A model generated the notes under the pieces. The model was not told the DNA's origin and did no database searches. It was given only the letters and a program-made list of their open reading frames with translations. Shown here piece by piece: positions 1 through 7,974 of a stretch of 64,000 nt of DNA. Positions within the stretch are counted from its first letter, which is position 1. Each line of letters begins with the position of its first letter. Both the position numbers and the translations under genes were made by a program. This stretch comes from Pseudomonas aylmerensis (lineage in GTDB: Bacteria > Pseudomonadota > Gammaproteobacteria > Pseudomonadales > Pseudomonadaceae): positions 186,001-250,000 of the forward strand of contig NZ_MAUE01000045.1 of assembly GCF_001702265.1 (NCBI RefSeq), in the 5' to 3' direction.

Positions 1-317
1 CACTCGGCCGCCGACGTGAACAGCATGGCAAACAGGCTGACGGTGAGCACCGCCTGCAGGAACCAGCGGTGGCCGCGGCGGCGCCACAGGGCCGGTGGGC
101 ACAGCAGCAGATACAGCCCCAACGGCAGTGCCGCATAGGCCAGGAACCCCAGGTCGTAGAGCAGGCCCACGCCAAACACCGGCAGCAGATTGCCGCCGAC
201 TTCATCCAGGTGAGCGATGAGCAGCACGCTGCGCGTGAGCAGGAATACCACTAACCAGGCACCGGTTATCAACAGCAAATAGCGCATTGGCGCTGTTTTG
301 ACAAAACCCATATCCAT
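1..317 (-). CDS. LTA-synthase-like / sulfatase-family membrane protein, 5' part only
   Basis: About 105 N-terminal codons are present; the gene runs off the left edge. The protein starts MDMGFVKTAPMRYLLLITGA and contains hydrophobic helices at roughly residues 12-30, 44-70 and 85-100, with a basic loop (WRRRGHR) near residue 78. This matches from memory the N-terminus of Pseudomonas proteins annotated as LTA synthase family, which are inner-membrane phosphoglycerol or phosphoethanolamine transferases with a periplasmic sulfatase-like domain. That catalytic domain lies outside the window, so the activity is not seen here. An AAGGA Shine-Dalgarno sequence stands just upstream of the chosen ATG; two in-frame ATGs follow closely. 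The gene is divergent from colR, and a ColR-like box lies in the shared spacer, so ColR control is plausible. Confidence 0.72.
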   Translation of the reverse strand, partial: MDMGFVKTAPMRYLLLITGAWLVVFLLTRSVLLIAHLDEVGGNLLPVFGVGLLYDLGFLAYAALPLGLYLLLCPPALWRRRGHRWFLQAVLTVSLFAMLFTSAAE

Positions 318-379
318 GTTCCTTATATCAATGGGGGGCGATCTTCGCCCTGACACTGTGGTCAGTTTGTGAAGCTATA

Positions 380-395
380 GTGAAAAACTCGTTCA
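380..395 (-). promoter_or_regulatory. Putative ColR-binding box upstream of the LTA-synthase-like gene
   Basis: Read on the minus strand this is TGAACGAGTTTTTCAC. The ColR consensus I recall from P. putida is YYNASNNYTTTTTSAC; the match is complete over TTTTTCAC and the A-C pair, with two mismatches at other positions. It sits about 65 bases upstream of the minus-strand start at 317, in the spacer shared with colR. The assignment is by consensus only. Confidence 0.5.
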
Positions 396-512
396 GCCGA
401 TCAATCAGTTGAAAACCTTTATCGACGGGCCTTTCAGCTCTATCCCTGAGCCACACTTGGCCTTAAGCTGCGCGAGCCAACACGGCCGTTACCGCGTACG
501 GAGACACTGCCC

Positions 513-1196
513 ATGCGAATTTTATTGGTTGAAGACAACCGCGATATTCTGGCCAACCTGGCGGATTACCTGGGGCTAAAAGGCTATACCGTCGACTGTG
601 CGCAGGACGGTCTGTCGGGCCTGCACCTGGCCGCCACCGAACATTACGACTTGATCGTGCTCGACATCATGCTGCCCGGCATTGATGGCTACACATTGTG
701 CAAACGCCTGCGCGAAGACGCGCGTCGCGACACGCCGGTGATCATGCTCACCGCCCGTGACCAGTTGGATGACCGGCTGCAGGGCTTCAAGTCCGGCGCC
801 GATGACTACCTGCTCAAACCGTTTGCCCTGTCGGAATTGGCCGCGCGCATCGAAGCCGTGCTGCGCCGTGCCCAGGGTGGCGGTCGCCGTGCCCTGCAAG
901 TGGGTGACCTGAGCTACGACCTCGACACCCTCGAAGTGACCCGCGAAGGGCGCCTGCTCAAGCTCAACCCGGTGGGCCTGAAACTGCTCGCGGTGCTGAT
1001 GCAGAAGAGCCCGCATGTACTGCGCCGGGAAATCCTCGAAGAGGCGCTGTGGGGCGATGACTGCCCGGACAGCGACAGCCTGCGCAGCCACGTGCACCAG
1101 TTGCGCCAAGTGATCGATAAGCCGTTCGCCAAGCCGTTGCTGCAGACGGTGCATGGTGTGGGCTATCGCCTGGCCGAGGGCCGAGATGGAGTTTAA
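513..1196 (+). CDS. colR: OmpR-family response regulator ColR
   Basis: 227 residues. Receiver domain (about 1-115) has the acidic pocket E7-D8 and phospho-acceptor D51 in LIVLDIMLPG, and a conserved K in LLKPF. The C-terminal winged helix (about 130-222) ends in HGVGYRLAEG, typical of OmpR/PhoB regulators. The sequence matches Pseudomonas ColR closely from memory. ColR responds to the sensor ColS and controls outer-membrane and LPS maintenance genes, including tolerance of excess Zn and Fe and of polymyxin. It overlaps the colS start by 11 bases, so the two are translationally coupled. The ATG follows ACGGAGAC. The downstream methyltransferase and kinase genes are known targets or neighbours in fluorescent pseudomonads. 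Confidence 0.92.
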   Translation: MRILLVEDNRDILANLADYLGLKGYTVDCAQDGLSGLHLAATEHYDLIVLDIMLPGIDGYTLCKRLREDARRDTPVIMLTARDQLDDRLQGFKSGADDYLLKPFALSELAARIEAVLRRAQGGGRRALQVGDLSYDLDTLEVTREGRLLKLNPVGLKLLAVLMQKSPHVLRREILEEALWGDDCPDSDSLRSHVHQLRQVIDKPFAKPLLQTVHGVGYRLAEGRDGV

Positions 1197-2466
1197 GCAA
1201 AGCCTTGCCCAGCGGATCATCATCGCCTTTGCCTTGATGAGCGCGTTGGTGGCGGGAGCCTTCGCCATGGGCATCGTCGCGACGGTGCACCTGGTAGAAG
1301 AGAAGTTGATTTCGGCAGGCCTCGGCGGTGACTTGCAACGCCTGTTGCTGATGGACACTGTCGAAGATTGGCGGCACCGACCCGAACCGGACCAGCTGTT
1401 TTACTTCAGCGGCGGGCCGGGCGATTTCGAATTGCCCAAGGACCTGCGGCATCTGGAACCGGGCTTTCATGAGGTGTTCCGCGAGGCGCTGTCGTACCAC
1501 GCCATGGTCGAAGTGGTCGATGGCCGCCGCTATGTGTTGCTGCAGGATCAGAGCGATTTCGAAGAGCGTGAGCGCGTATTGTTTGCGGTGGTGCTGGTGG
1601 GCTTCGTGCTCAGCCTGGCGCTGGCGGTATTCCTCGGCTGGGTGCTGGCGCGCAAGGTGATGGCGCCGGTGGTGCGCCTGGCCCGCCAGGTGCGACATCG
1701 CGATCAGTTGCTCGGTCTGGCGCCGCCGCTGGCGCCGGACTACGCGGCCGATGAAGTCGGTGAGTTGGCCGTGGCCTTCGATGCCACCCTCGGGCGTCTG
1801 CGCCAGGCGTTGTCCCGCGAGCAGTTGTTTACCAGCGATGTCAGTCACGAATTGCGCACGCCCTTGATGGTGCTGGCCAGCTCTTGCGAATTGTTGCTGG
1901 AAAACCCGGCCATCGATCAGCGCGGGCGCAATCAGGTTGAGCGCATCGCCCGGGCTTGTGAGGAGATGCGCGAACTGGTGCAGACCTTCCTGATGCTGGC
2001 CCGTGCCGAGCATGACGATGGCACCATGTCGCCGCAGGTCAGCCTGGAGCAGGTCGCCGACGACTTGCTCGGTATCTGGCGCGAACCCATCGAGCGCAAG
2101 GGCCTGGAATTGATCTACCAGCGCGGCAACCCGCTGGACACGCGCTACAACGCCACCTTCCTGCATGCGGTGATGGGCAACCTGCTGCGCAATGCCTTGC
2201 ACTACACCGAGCAGGGGTTCATCCGCCTGACCCTGGAGCCGAGTGGCTTCGTGGTCGAGGACACCGGCGTGGGCATCCCTGAAGACAAGCGCGAAGCCAT
2301 GTTCGAGCCTTTTGTGCGCGGCAACGAGAAGCGCGGCGATGGCCTGGGCCTGGGTTTGTCGCTGGTGCAGCGCATCTGCGAGAACCAGGGCTGGAGCGTC
2401 AGCCTGAGCACCATGGAGCCGAATGGCTGCCGCTTTCATGTCGAATTGAGTCAGGTCAAACCCTGA
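1186..2466 (+). CDS. colS: Sensor histidine kinase ColS
   Basis: 426 residues from the ATG at 1186. A longer frame opens at 1153, but the chosen start reproduces the published ColS numbering. The first TM helix (about 11-32) is followed by a periplasmic loop that ends at the second TM helix (about 131-152). H35, E38, E96, E126 and E129 fall exactly at positions reported as metal-sensing in P. putida ColS, including the ExxE motif at 126-129. A HAMP-like linker leads to the H box VSHELRTP with phospho-acceptor H221, then N, G1 (DTGVGIP) and G2 (GDGLGLGLS) ATP-binding boxes. It probably senses Zn(II) and Fe(III) and phosphorylates ColR. Confidence 0.92.
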   Translation: MEFKQSLAQRIIIAFALMSALVAGAFAMGIVATVHLVEEKLISAGLGGDLQRLLLMDTVEDWRHRPEPDQLFYFSGGPGDFELPKDLRHLEPGFHEVFREALSYHAMVEVVDGRRYVLLQDQSDFEERERVLFAVVLVGFVLSLALAVFLGWVLARKVMAPVVRLARQVRHRDQLLGLAPPLAPDYAADEVGELAVAFDATLGRLRQALSREQLFTSDVSHELRTPLMVLASSCELLLENPAIDQRGRNQVERIARACEEMRELVQTFLMLARAEHDDGTMSPQVSLEQVADDLLGIWREPIERKGLELIYQRGNPLDTRYNATFLHAVMGNLLRNALHYTEQGFIRLTLEPSGFVVEDTGVGIPEDKREAMFEPFVRGNEKRGDGLGLGLSLVQRICENQGWSVSLSTMEPNGCRFHVELSQVKP

Positions 2467-2570
2467 TCCCATCCCCTGCCGCTATCCTGCCGAAGTACCC
2501 CGTACTTCGGCGAAGGTGGCCCCATGCTATTGCATGTGTCTGTAAAGTCTTGAAATGTATGAGATTGGAC

Positions 2571-2586
2571 AGGACAAGTTTTTCAC
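2571..2586 (+). promoter_or_regulatory. Putative ColR-binding box upstream of the methyltransferase operon
   Basis: The site reads AGGACAAGTTTTTCAC and shares the pattern A-C-N-N-G-TTTTT-CAC with the site at 380-395. Against the recalled P. putida ColR consensus it keeps A, C, TTTTT, C and AC, with three mismatches at other positions. It lies about 70 bases upstream of the ATG at 2655, in a 188-base spacer behind colS, which suggests the operon has its own ColR-dependent promoter. Confidence 0.5.
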
Positions 2587-2654
2587 AACGGGTTGACCTG
2601 TTGATCACAGCTCGCTGCATAAGGTTGTAGGCATCAGCAACTGGAGATCCGTTG

Positions 2655-3335
2655 ATGTCTACCCCGATCAAGCTCGAATTTTCCGAAAAGTACGACGATC
2701 AGCACGCCCACGAATATTTGCTCAAGCATCAGGACAATTTGGCTCGCCGGTTGTCCCACAAACGCGACGAGCAATTGGCCCGGGGCGCGCTGGCGATGGC
2801 CGGTGAGCCTGGCCTGGTGCTGGACCTGCCGTGCGGTGCCGGACGTTTCTGGCCGCTGCTGGCTGAAAAACCCAACCGCGTGATCATCGGTGCCGACAAT
2901 TCGGCCTCGATGTTGAAGGTGGCGACGGTCGCCCAGCCGGCGGATGTGGTGAAACGGGTACGGCCCTTGCAGACCTCTGCTTTTGATATTGATTTGCCGG
3001 ACAACTCGGTCGACAGCATTTTCTGTATGCGCCTGCTGCACCACATTGGTGACCCGGCGCATCGGCTGGCGATACTGCGGGAGTTTCAACGCGTTACCCG
3101 CGACAGCGTGATTATTTCGTTGTGGGTCGATGGCAATTTCAAAGCGTGGAAACGCAAGCGTCTCGAAGGACAGCGTCGCGAAAAAGGTGAGCAGGAAGGT
3201 TACCAAAACAGATTTGTGTTACCGGCTGCTACTGTTGAAGCAGAGTTTGAGCAGGCCGGTTTTCGTGTTCAGGAATCCCTGGACTTCATACCGCTCTACG
3301 CCATGTGGCGAGTGTATGTATTGCGCAAGAGGTAA
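2655..3335 (+). CDS. Class I SAM-dependent methyltransferase (envelope-associated, ColRS-linked)
   Basis: 226 residues. The Rossmann methyltransferase motif I is visible as LVLDLPCGAGRFWPLL (about 55-70), with the motif II acidic residue in VIIGADNSASM and a post-motif segment IFCMRLLHHIGDP near residue 125. The chosen ATG follows CTGGAGATC at Shine-Dalgarno spacing; a TTG codon immediately upstream would give one extra residue. Orthologues follow colRS in P. fluorescens WCS365 (orf222) and were linked to outer-membrane structure and root colonisation. The substrate is unknown; an LPS or lipid precursor is an inference from linkage to the LPS-core kinase four bases downstream. Confidence 0.82.
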   Translation: MSTPIKLEFSEKYDDQHAHEYLLKHQDNLARRLSHKRDEQLARGALAMAGEPGLVLDLPCGAGRFWPLLAEKPNRVIIGADNSASMLKVATVAQPADVVKRVRPLQTSAFDIDLPDNSVDSIFCMRLLHHIGDPAHRLAILREFQRVTRDSVIISLWVDGNFKAWKRKRLEGQRREKGEQEGYQNRFVLPAATVEAEFEQAGFRVQESLDFIPLYAMWRVYVLRKR

Positions 3336-3339
3336 CAGG

Positions 3340-4059
3340 ATGGCAGTTGAGTGCGTAGCAGGCAGTCATGTAGCGCCCGAAGAACGCTTCGATTATTTCT
3401 GGCGCCAGCAGGGCGAGTGGGTCGAGGAACCCAATCGTCGGCGTGGTGGTGAAAGTGGTGTGCAGCGAGTAACGAGTGCCAATGGCCGTTTGCTCTACAG
3501 CAAGCGCCAGACCGGACACATCTACCGCAGCTGGCTGCACCCCTTCGGACGCCCCACCGTGCTTCGCGAGCGGGATGCACTCAAGGGCCTGCGCTTGCTG
3601 GATGTACGCGTGCCGGAAATGGTCTTTTGCGAAGCACGTCGCGACCCCGAGCACCGTTGGAAGGCATTGCTGGTCACGGCCGCCCTGGAGGGCTTCGACG
3701 AGATTGAAAACTGGTACGCCGCCGGTGGTCGCGAACAGTATGGCGAGTTGGTCCACGAGCGCCTGCTGAAGGAATTGGCTGGCACCCTGGCGCGTATGCA
3801 CAAAGGGCGCTGGCAGCATGGTTGCCTGTACATCAAGCACATTTTCGTACGCGTGACGGGTGAAGGCGACTCGGCCAATGTGGAAGTGGCACTGCTGGAT
3901 TTCGAGAAATGCCGCCAACGCCTGACCGCTTATCGCGCGGCTTCCCATGACATGCTGCAACTGCGCCGCCATTCGTCGTGGAACAGTACAGACTGGGAAA
4001 AACTCAGCTACTTTTATGAGGCGGCGTTTGGCAGCGCTATCAAGGGTTTAACCAGATGA
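3340..4059 (+). CDS. LPS core heptose kinase-like protein (WapQ/InaA family)
   Basis: 239 residues from the ATG at 3340, which lies four bases after the methyltransferase stop and behind AAGAGGTAACAGG; the longer frame from 3130 overlaps the upstream gene and is rejected. The protein has the Kdo/WaaP-like kinase fold: the segment MHKGRWQHGCLYIKHIFV holds the catalytic-loop-like H-G-x-L, and VALLDFEKCR is the metal-binding D-F-E replacing kinase DFG. Family members phosphorylate LPS inner-core heptose, stabilising the outer membrane with divalent cations. In P. fluorescens the colRS-linked homologue is called wapQ; in P. aeruginosa similar genes are annotated inaA. It acts at the cytoplasmic face of the inner membrane. 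Confidence 0.82.
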   Translation: MAVECVAGSHVAPEERFDYFWRQQGEWVEEPNRRRGGESGVQRVTSANGRLLYSKRQTGHIYRSWLHPFGRPTVLRERDALKGLRLLDVRVPEMVFCEARRDPEHRWKALLVTAALEGFDEIENWYAAGGREQYGELVHERLLKELAGTLARMHKGRWQHGCLYIKHIFVRVTGEGDSANVEVALLDFEKCRQRLTAYRAASHDMLQLRRHSSWNSTDWEKLSYFYEAAFGSAIKGLTR

Positions 4060-4283
4060 AGCTAGAAATAGCACGAGGTCTGTTCCTGGTTGGGGCGATG
4101 GGCGTTGCAGCCCTGGCCCTGGCAGCGTGGGAACAGCCTCGCACACAAGTACTCAGCGCGGTGCAAGGTGGCGGGCAATGCCTGTTGCCGCGCGTCGCCA
4201 AGGCGAGTGTGGCGGTCAAGCCTGATCATGAGTTGCTGTTGTTCATGTTTGGGATGTCTCAAGGGATGAGGCCGCAGAGTTGA
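4056..4283 (+). CDS. Small single-pass membrane protein at the end of the ColRS-linked operon
   Basis: 75 residues, MKLEIARGLFLVGAMGVAAL onward. One hydrophobic segment (about 8-24) follows a short N-terminus, then a small soluble tail. The start overlaps the kinase stop by four bases (ATGA), so translation is probably coupled, which argues that it is a real gene. It contains a lone Cys near residue 43. I do not recognise a domain. Its position, as the last cistron before a strong terminator, suggests an accessory role in envelope maintenance with the kinase and methyltransferase; that role is inference. Confidence 0.62.
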   Translation: MKLEIARGLFLVGAMGVAALALAAWEQPRTQVLSAVQGGGQCLLPRVAKASVAVKPDHELLLFMFGMSQGMRPQS

Positions 4284-4304
4284 AACGATTCAAACCCCCG
4301 AAAC

Positions 4305-4335
4305 AGGGCCTTGCGATGCGAGGCCCTTTTTTTTT
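4305..4335 (+). terminator. Rho-independent terminator of the methyltransferase-kinase operon
   Basis: A seven-base-pair stem AGGGCCT / AGGCCCT with a nine-base loop is followed by a run of nine T. It lies 21 bases after the small membrane protein stop and just before the convergent DUF1513 gene ends. Confidence 0.88.
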
Positions 4336-4338
4336 GCT

Positions 4339-5439
4339 TCAAATCAGGTGCAGATGGTTATCCCAAAGCCCCGCCGGCAATTCCAGCGGTTTGGCAACCA
4401 GCTGTTTCTGCCGGCAATCGTAGAAACGGCAACGGCCCTGGCCTGAGGTGACGACAAACCCATCCGCCACCGCGCCGACCCCGGCGCAGTCGGGCAACGG
4501 CCCATCCAGGCGCAGCTCGCCGCTGTCCATGTCCCAGATGAAGAAGCGGTTGCCCCGTGGTGCGGTCAACGCCACCAGGCGCAATTCGCTGTGCACCGCG
4601 ACACTGGCGGTGTAATGCCCCATCGCCTGCAACTGCTCATCGGCCACCGGGAACGCCACGAACGGCTGCCCCGGCCGCTTGATCGCCAGCAGCTCGGAAC
4701 GCTCCTGGGACGCGCCCATGAACTGCTGGCCGGTGAGGATCGTGCCATCGCTGGCGATCCCCATATGGCGCACGCTGTTCATCTGTTGGCCGAGGGTTTC
4801 CTTGCTGATCAGGCTGCCATCGCGGTGCATCAGCACCAGGCTTGGCTCCATCGCATTGAGGTTCATCTCCACACGGCTTTCGGCTTCGGTACGAATGCCG
4901 CCGTTGGCCACCACCAGGGTCTCGCCGTCGGGCATCCACGACACCTGATGCGGGCCGATACCGTGCGTCGAGATTTCGCCGCTGTGCACCAGCCGCTCAC
5001 CTTCGAACGTGTACACCCCGAGCAGGCCACGGCCCGGGTCGGAGGTGTCGTTCTCGGTGGCATACAGCCAGTCGCCGCTCTTGTGAATCACCGCGTGGCC
5101 ATAGAAGTGGCGATTGGCATGCGAGGTGATGGTCTGCAGCAGCGTGCCATCACGCAGGTCGATCAGGTAGCTCTCGGTGCCCGGGCGACGGGCGACAAAC
5201 AGGGCAATCGGCAGTGTCGGGTGGTTGATGATGTCGTGGCAGCGCTGGCCGACCCGGGTGGCAAATACCGGCTTGCCATCCAGCCGATAGCCCACGGCAT
5301 AGTGGTTGCCGTCCGCATCATCGCGCGCCGACAGCAGCAGCGGGCCCTTGTCTTTCTGCTTGAACAGCGTCCAGCCACCCAGCGTGAGAGCACTGAGCAG
5401 CACGCTGCCAACCGCCAAAGCCTGTCGCCTGAGCATCAT
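4339..5439 (-). CDS. DUF1513 periplasmic beta-propeller-like protein
   Basis: 366 residues. The N-terminus MMLRRQALAVGSVLLSALTL resembles a Tat or Sec export signal with a twin arginine. The body carries repeated strands with patterns such as HPTLPIALFVARRPG, GDWLYATENDTSDPGRGLLGVY and GPHQVSWMPDGETLVVANGG, expected of a seven-bladed propeller; this is the DUF1513 family. It is the last gene of a minus-strand operon after an imelysin-like lipoprotein and a di-heme lipoprotein, the same order as PA4371-PA4373 in P. aeruginosa. That cluster is reported as iron responsive. The molecular function is unknown; a periplasmic metal or heme-protein partner role is inference. Its start abuts the imelysin stop. 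Confidence 0.85.
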   Translation of the reverse strand: MMLRRQALAVGSVLLSALTLGGWTLFKQKDKGPLLLSARDDADGNHYAVGYRLDGKPVFATRVGQRCHDIINHPTLPIALFVARRPGTESYLIDLRDGTLLQTITSHANRHFYGHAVIHKSGDWLYATENDTSDPGRGLLGVYTFEGERLVHSGEISTHGIGPHQVSWMPDGETLVVANGGIRTEAESRVEMNLNAMEPSLVLMHRDGSLISKETLGQQMNSVRHMGIASDGTILTGQQFMGASQERSELLAIKRPGQPFVAFPVADEQLQAMGHYTASVAVHSELRLVALTAPRGNRFFIWDMDSGELRLDGPLPDCAGVGAVADGFVVTSGQGRCRFYDCRQKQLVAKPLELPAGLWDNHLHLI

Positions 5440-6503
5440 CAGTCACCGTCGTTGGCGTTAAAGCCCAGTTGGATGCCCAGCGCCTTGGCCAGTTCGCCTT
5501 CGTGCAGGCGGTGGACGACGTTGAGGCTGTCGTAGATATCGTTGAGCTGCTGGCGCCCGGCGTCATCGTTCAACAGTTCGTTGAGGCTGCGCTGGTTGCT
5601 GGCGAACAGTTTCAGCGAGGCCGCATAGGCGGCGTCGATCTTGTCGGCCAACGGCTTCTGTTCGGACGGCAGCAGACCACGCAAGCCCTTGTTGTCGACG
5701 CCAACCCACACGGTCTGGGCGGCGGCGAGGCTGGCTTCGAGGCTTTGCAGGGACGACTGGCTGCGCCATGCATCGGCCTGGAACGGCTGCGGGATGCCCT
5801 TGGTCTGGCGGCCCATCGGCGTGCCGAGCTTTTTCTTCAGGGTGTCCAGGGCGGTCACCTGGACGCGCAGCAGATCGGCAATCGCTTCGTGGGAATCGGC
5901 GTAGCGCTGGTTCGGAAACTTGGTCATCTGCGCGAGCATGCCGTCGGTGCTGTTCCAGCTGGCCAGGATCTCTTCGGCGAGGGCTTTCTGGCGTTCGCCA
6001 ATGGCCACCAGCAGCGGGCAGTAGCGGGCTTTCTGGGCTTCGTCGGCGACGTCGGTCTTGGCGTCATAGAGGATGTATTCGTAAGCCGACAGGCCTTGCA
6101 CCACGACACTGGACTTGGCCAGGGCGGCGGCGTCGATCTGCGGTTGGGCGATGACCAGTTGCTCGACCTGGCGACCCACCAGGTTCTTCTTGTCCGGCCA
6201 GAACTGGATCTGCCACGCGCGGTTGCCTTCGGCCAGTGGGCCGATCAGCAGCGGTTGCAATTCGGCCCAGGCTTTTTGCGCATGGAGGAAGTCGGCGCGG
6301 GCGGTCTCCAGGCTTTCCTTGCCCTGGCAGTAGGCCAGGGCGCTGACGGCCAGTTGGCGGTCGGCTTCAACCCAGCGGCTGTAGGTCGGTAGGATCACTT
6401 GCTTGGCGATCGCCGCCGAGGTCACGGCTTGTGGGTCCTGGGGCGAGCAGGCGCCGAGGGCTAGGGCGGCCAGGCTGGTGAACAACAACTTGGGACGAAA
6501 CAT
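5439..6503 (-). CDS. Imelysin-family periplasmic lipoprotein
   Basis: 354 residues. The signal peptide MFRPKLLFTSLAALALGACS ends in the lipobox LGAC, so this is probably a lipoprotein. The mature part is all-helical imelysin (peptidase M75-like): LQPLLIGPLAEGNRAWQIQF, the GLSAYEYILYD signature around residue 165, and a C-terminal repeat of the helical bundle. Canonical imelysins have GxHxxE; here the equivalent segment reads GLSAYEY, so the His of the proposed metal site is not at the usual place. Family members are EfeO-like and linked to iron uptake. It lies between the DUF1513 gene and the di-heme lipoprotein gene; the stop base touches the DUF1513 start. Confidence 0.86.
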   Translation of the reverse strand: MFRPKLLFTSLAALALGACSPQDPQAVTSAAIAKQVILPTYSRWVEADRQLAVSALAYCQGKESLETARADFLHAQKAWAELQPLLIGPLAEGNRAWQIQFWPDKKNLVGRQVEQLVIAQPQIDAAALAKSSVVVQGLSAYEYILYDAKTDVADEAQKARYCPLLVAIGERQKALAEEILASWNSTDGMLAQMTKFPNQRYADSHEAIADLLRVQVTALDTLKKKLGTPMGRQTKGIPQPFQADAWRSQSSLQSLEASLAAAQTVWVGVDNKGLRGLLPSEQKPLADKIDAAYAASLKLFASNQRSLNELLNDDAGRQQLNDIYDSLNVVHRLHEGELAKALGIQLGFNANDGD

Positions 6504-6534
6504 GTCGAGCTCCCTTCTGTAATTGGGGCGAAGC

Positions 6535-7974
6535 TTATAAAGAATTCAGGAACGCCAGCAACGCAGCGCGCTGCTCGGCATTGAAGGACAACACATGCTG
6601 CTGCGCCGCTTGCGCTTCACCGCCGTGCCACAGCACGGCCTCGAGCAGGTTGCGGGCGCGGCCGTCATGCAAGAACTGGGTGTGGCCACTGACGGTCTGC
6701 GTCAGGCCGATGCCCCACAACGGCGCGGTGCGCCAGTCGCGGCCACCGGCCTTGAATTCGGTGCGGTTGTCGGCCAGGCCTTCGCCCATGTCGTGCAACA
6801 GCAGGTCGCTGTAGGGACGGATCACCTGGTTGGCCAACTCAGGTTCGGCCGCCGTGGCTGGCGTGGTGAATGATGGCTTGTGACACCCCTGGCAGCCGGC
6901 CTGGTAGAACAGGTTTTTCCCGGCCAGCACCTGCGGCGCGTTGACGTCGCGGCGTGCCGGCACGGCGAGGTTGCGCGTGTAGAACAGCACCAGGCGCAGG
7001 ATGTTGTCGCTGACTTCCTGCTCGCCATCGGCGCCATTGCCGTTCGGCGCCTGTTTGCAGGCGACTTGCGCGTCGGTGCAGTCATCAAAGGGTCTCAAAG
7101 ACGTGGTGAGGCCCATATCACCAGAAAACGCGTGAACATTTTGTTGATTGAGGTTGGGTTGCCCGGCTTTCCAGCCAAAGCGCCCGAGTACGGTTTTTTG
7201 TTCGGCGTCGTCCCAGACCCAATTGGCGCGGCCGACGATGGCTTCTTTGTCGGCGGTCTTCGGGTCGGTGTTGCGCAGGATATCGGCGTCGGTGATCGCT
7301 TCGAGCAGGCCCAGGCCAATCATCGGCGGGGCGATGCGCGCGGAGAAAAGTGTGTCCGGATGCATCGGGCCATAGCCGAGCTGGGTGATCTGCAGGTCCG
7401 GCTTGCGCAACTCGACCACGCTGCCATCCTTGAAGGTCACCTTGACCGGCGTGTAGTCGACGCGCACCTTGCCTTCCGGTGCGACGCCCGGCACGGCCAT
7501 GTCCTGCAGCTGCCCGCCATACACCGGCTCGGGCACCACGCCGACCTGCTCGATGAGCTTGGCGTAGGACGGCTGCTCCTGGATAGACAGGGGGATCGAC
7601 AGGCGCACCAGCATCGACACCGCATTGGCCGCATCGGGCAGCGGCGGGTGGCCACGGCCGTCCTTGATATGGCAGTTCTGGCAGGCGTTGGTATTGAACA
7701 GCGGGCCCAGGCCATCGCGTGCGGTGGTGGTGGACGGCGCGATGACCCACGGGCTGCGAAAGAAGCTGTTGCCGACGCTGAAGTCCAGGCGGCGCGTGGG
7801 CGACAGGTTGGCCGACGGCAGGGAGAACGCATTCTGGTCGCGCTTGTTCACCGTCGTCGCGCCGCCGGCACGCGCTTCACCAGGCTCTGCCTGGGTGAAA
7901 CGTGGGGCGTCATCGCAGGCAGTCAGGCTTAAAGCCATCACTGCTGCGGACAGGCGAAAAAGCGAACCGAACAT
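6535..7974 (-). CDS. Di-heme oxidoreductase-family (DUF1111) lipoprotein
   Basis: 479 residues from the ATG at 7974, which follows AGGAAAC; an upstream in-frame extension to 8046 would destroy the signal peptide. MFGSLFRLSAAVMALSLTAC ends in lipobox LTAC. Two c-type heme motifs are seen, CQNCH at residues 98-102 and CQGCH at 361-365, typical of DUF1111 proteins, often called thiol oxidoreductases or putative peroxidases. The protein should be a heme-bearing periplasmic lipoprotein needing the Ccm system. It is the first gene of the imelysin/DUF1513 operon. In P. aeruginosa an additional imelysin gene (icmP) precedes it; here the neighbour is a divergent nitroreductase instead. Confidence 0.87.
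   Translation of the reverse strand: MFGSLFRLSAAVMALSLTACDDAPRFTQAEPGEARAGGATTVNKRDQNAFSLPSANLSPTRRLDFSVGNSFFRSPWVIAPSTTTARDGLGPLFNTNACQNCHIKDGRGHPPLPDAANAVSMLVRLSIPLSIQEQPSYAKLIEQVGVVPEPVYGGQLQDMAVPGVAPEGKVRVDYTPVKVTFKDGSVVELRKPDLQITQLGYGPMHPDTLFSARIAPPMIGLGLLEAITDADILRNTDPKTADKEAIVGRANWVWDDAEQKTVLGRFGWKAGQPNLNQQNVHAFSGDMGLTTSLRPFDDCTDAQVACKQAPNGNGADGEQEVSDNILRLVLFYTRNLAVPARRDVNAPQVLAGKNLFYQAGCQGCHKPSFTTPATAAEPELANQVIRPYSDLLLHDMGEGLADNRTEFKAGGRDWRTAPLWGIGLTQTVSGHTQFLHDGRARNLLEAVLWHGGEAQAAQQHVLSFNAEQRAALLAFLNSL

Noticed and set aside
964..2472. Long minus-strand open frame opposite colS
   Set aside because: Translation is Gln/His/Ala-rich with no known motif; it is the usual shadow of a GC-rich gene whose true frame (ColS) is certain.
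3130..4059. Longer version of the LPS kinase starting inside the methyltransferase gene
   Set aside because: The extra 70 codons overlap a clear gene in another frame and match no kinase; the start at 3340 has correct spacing to a Shine-Dalgarno sequence.
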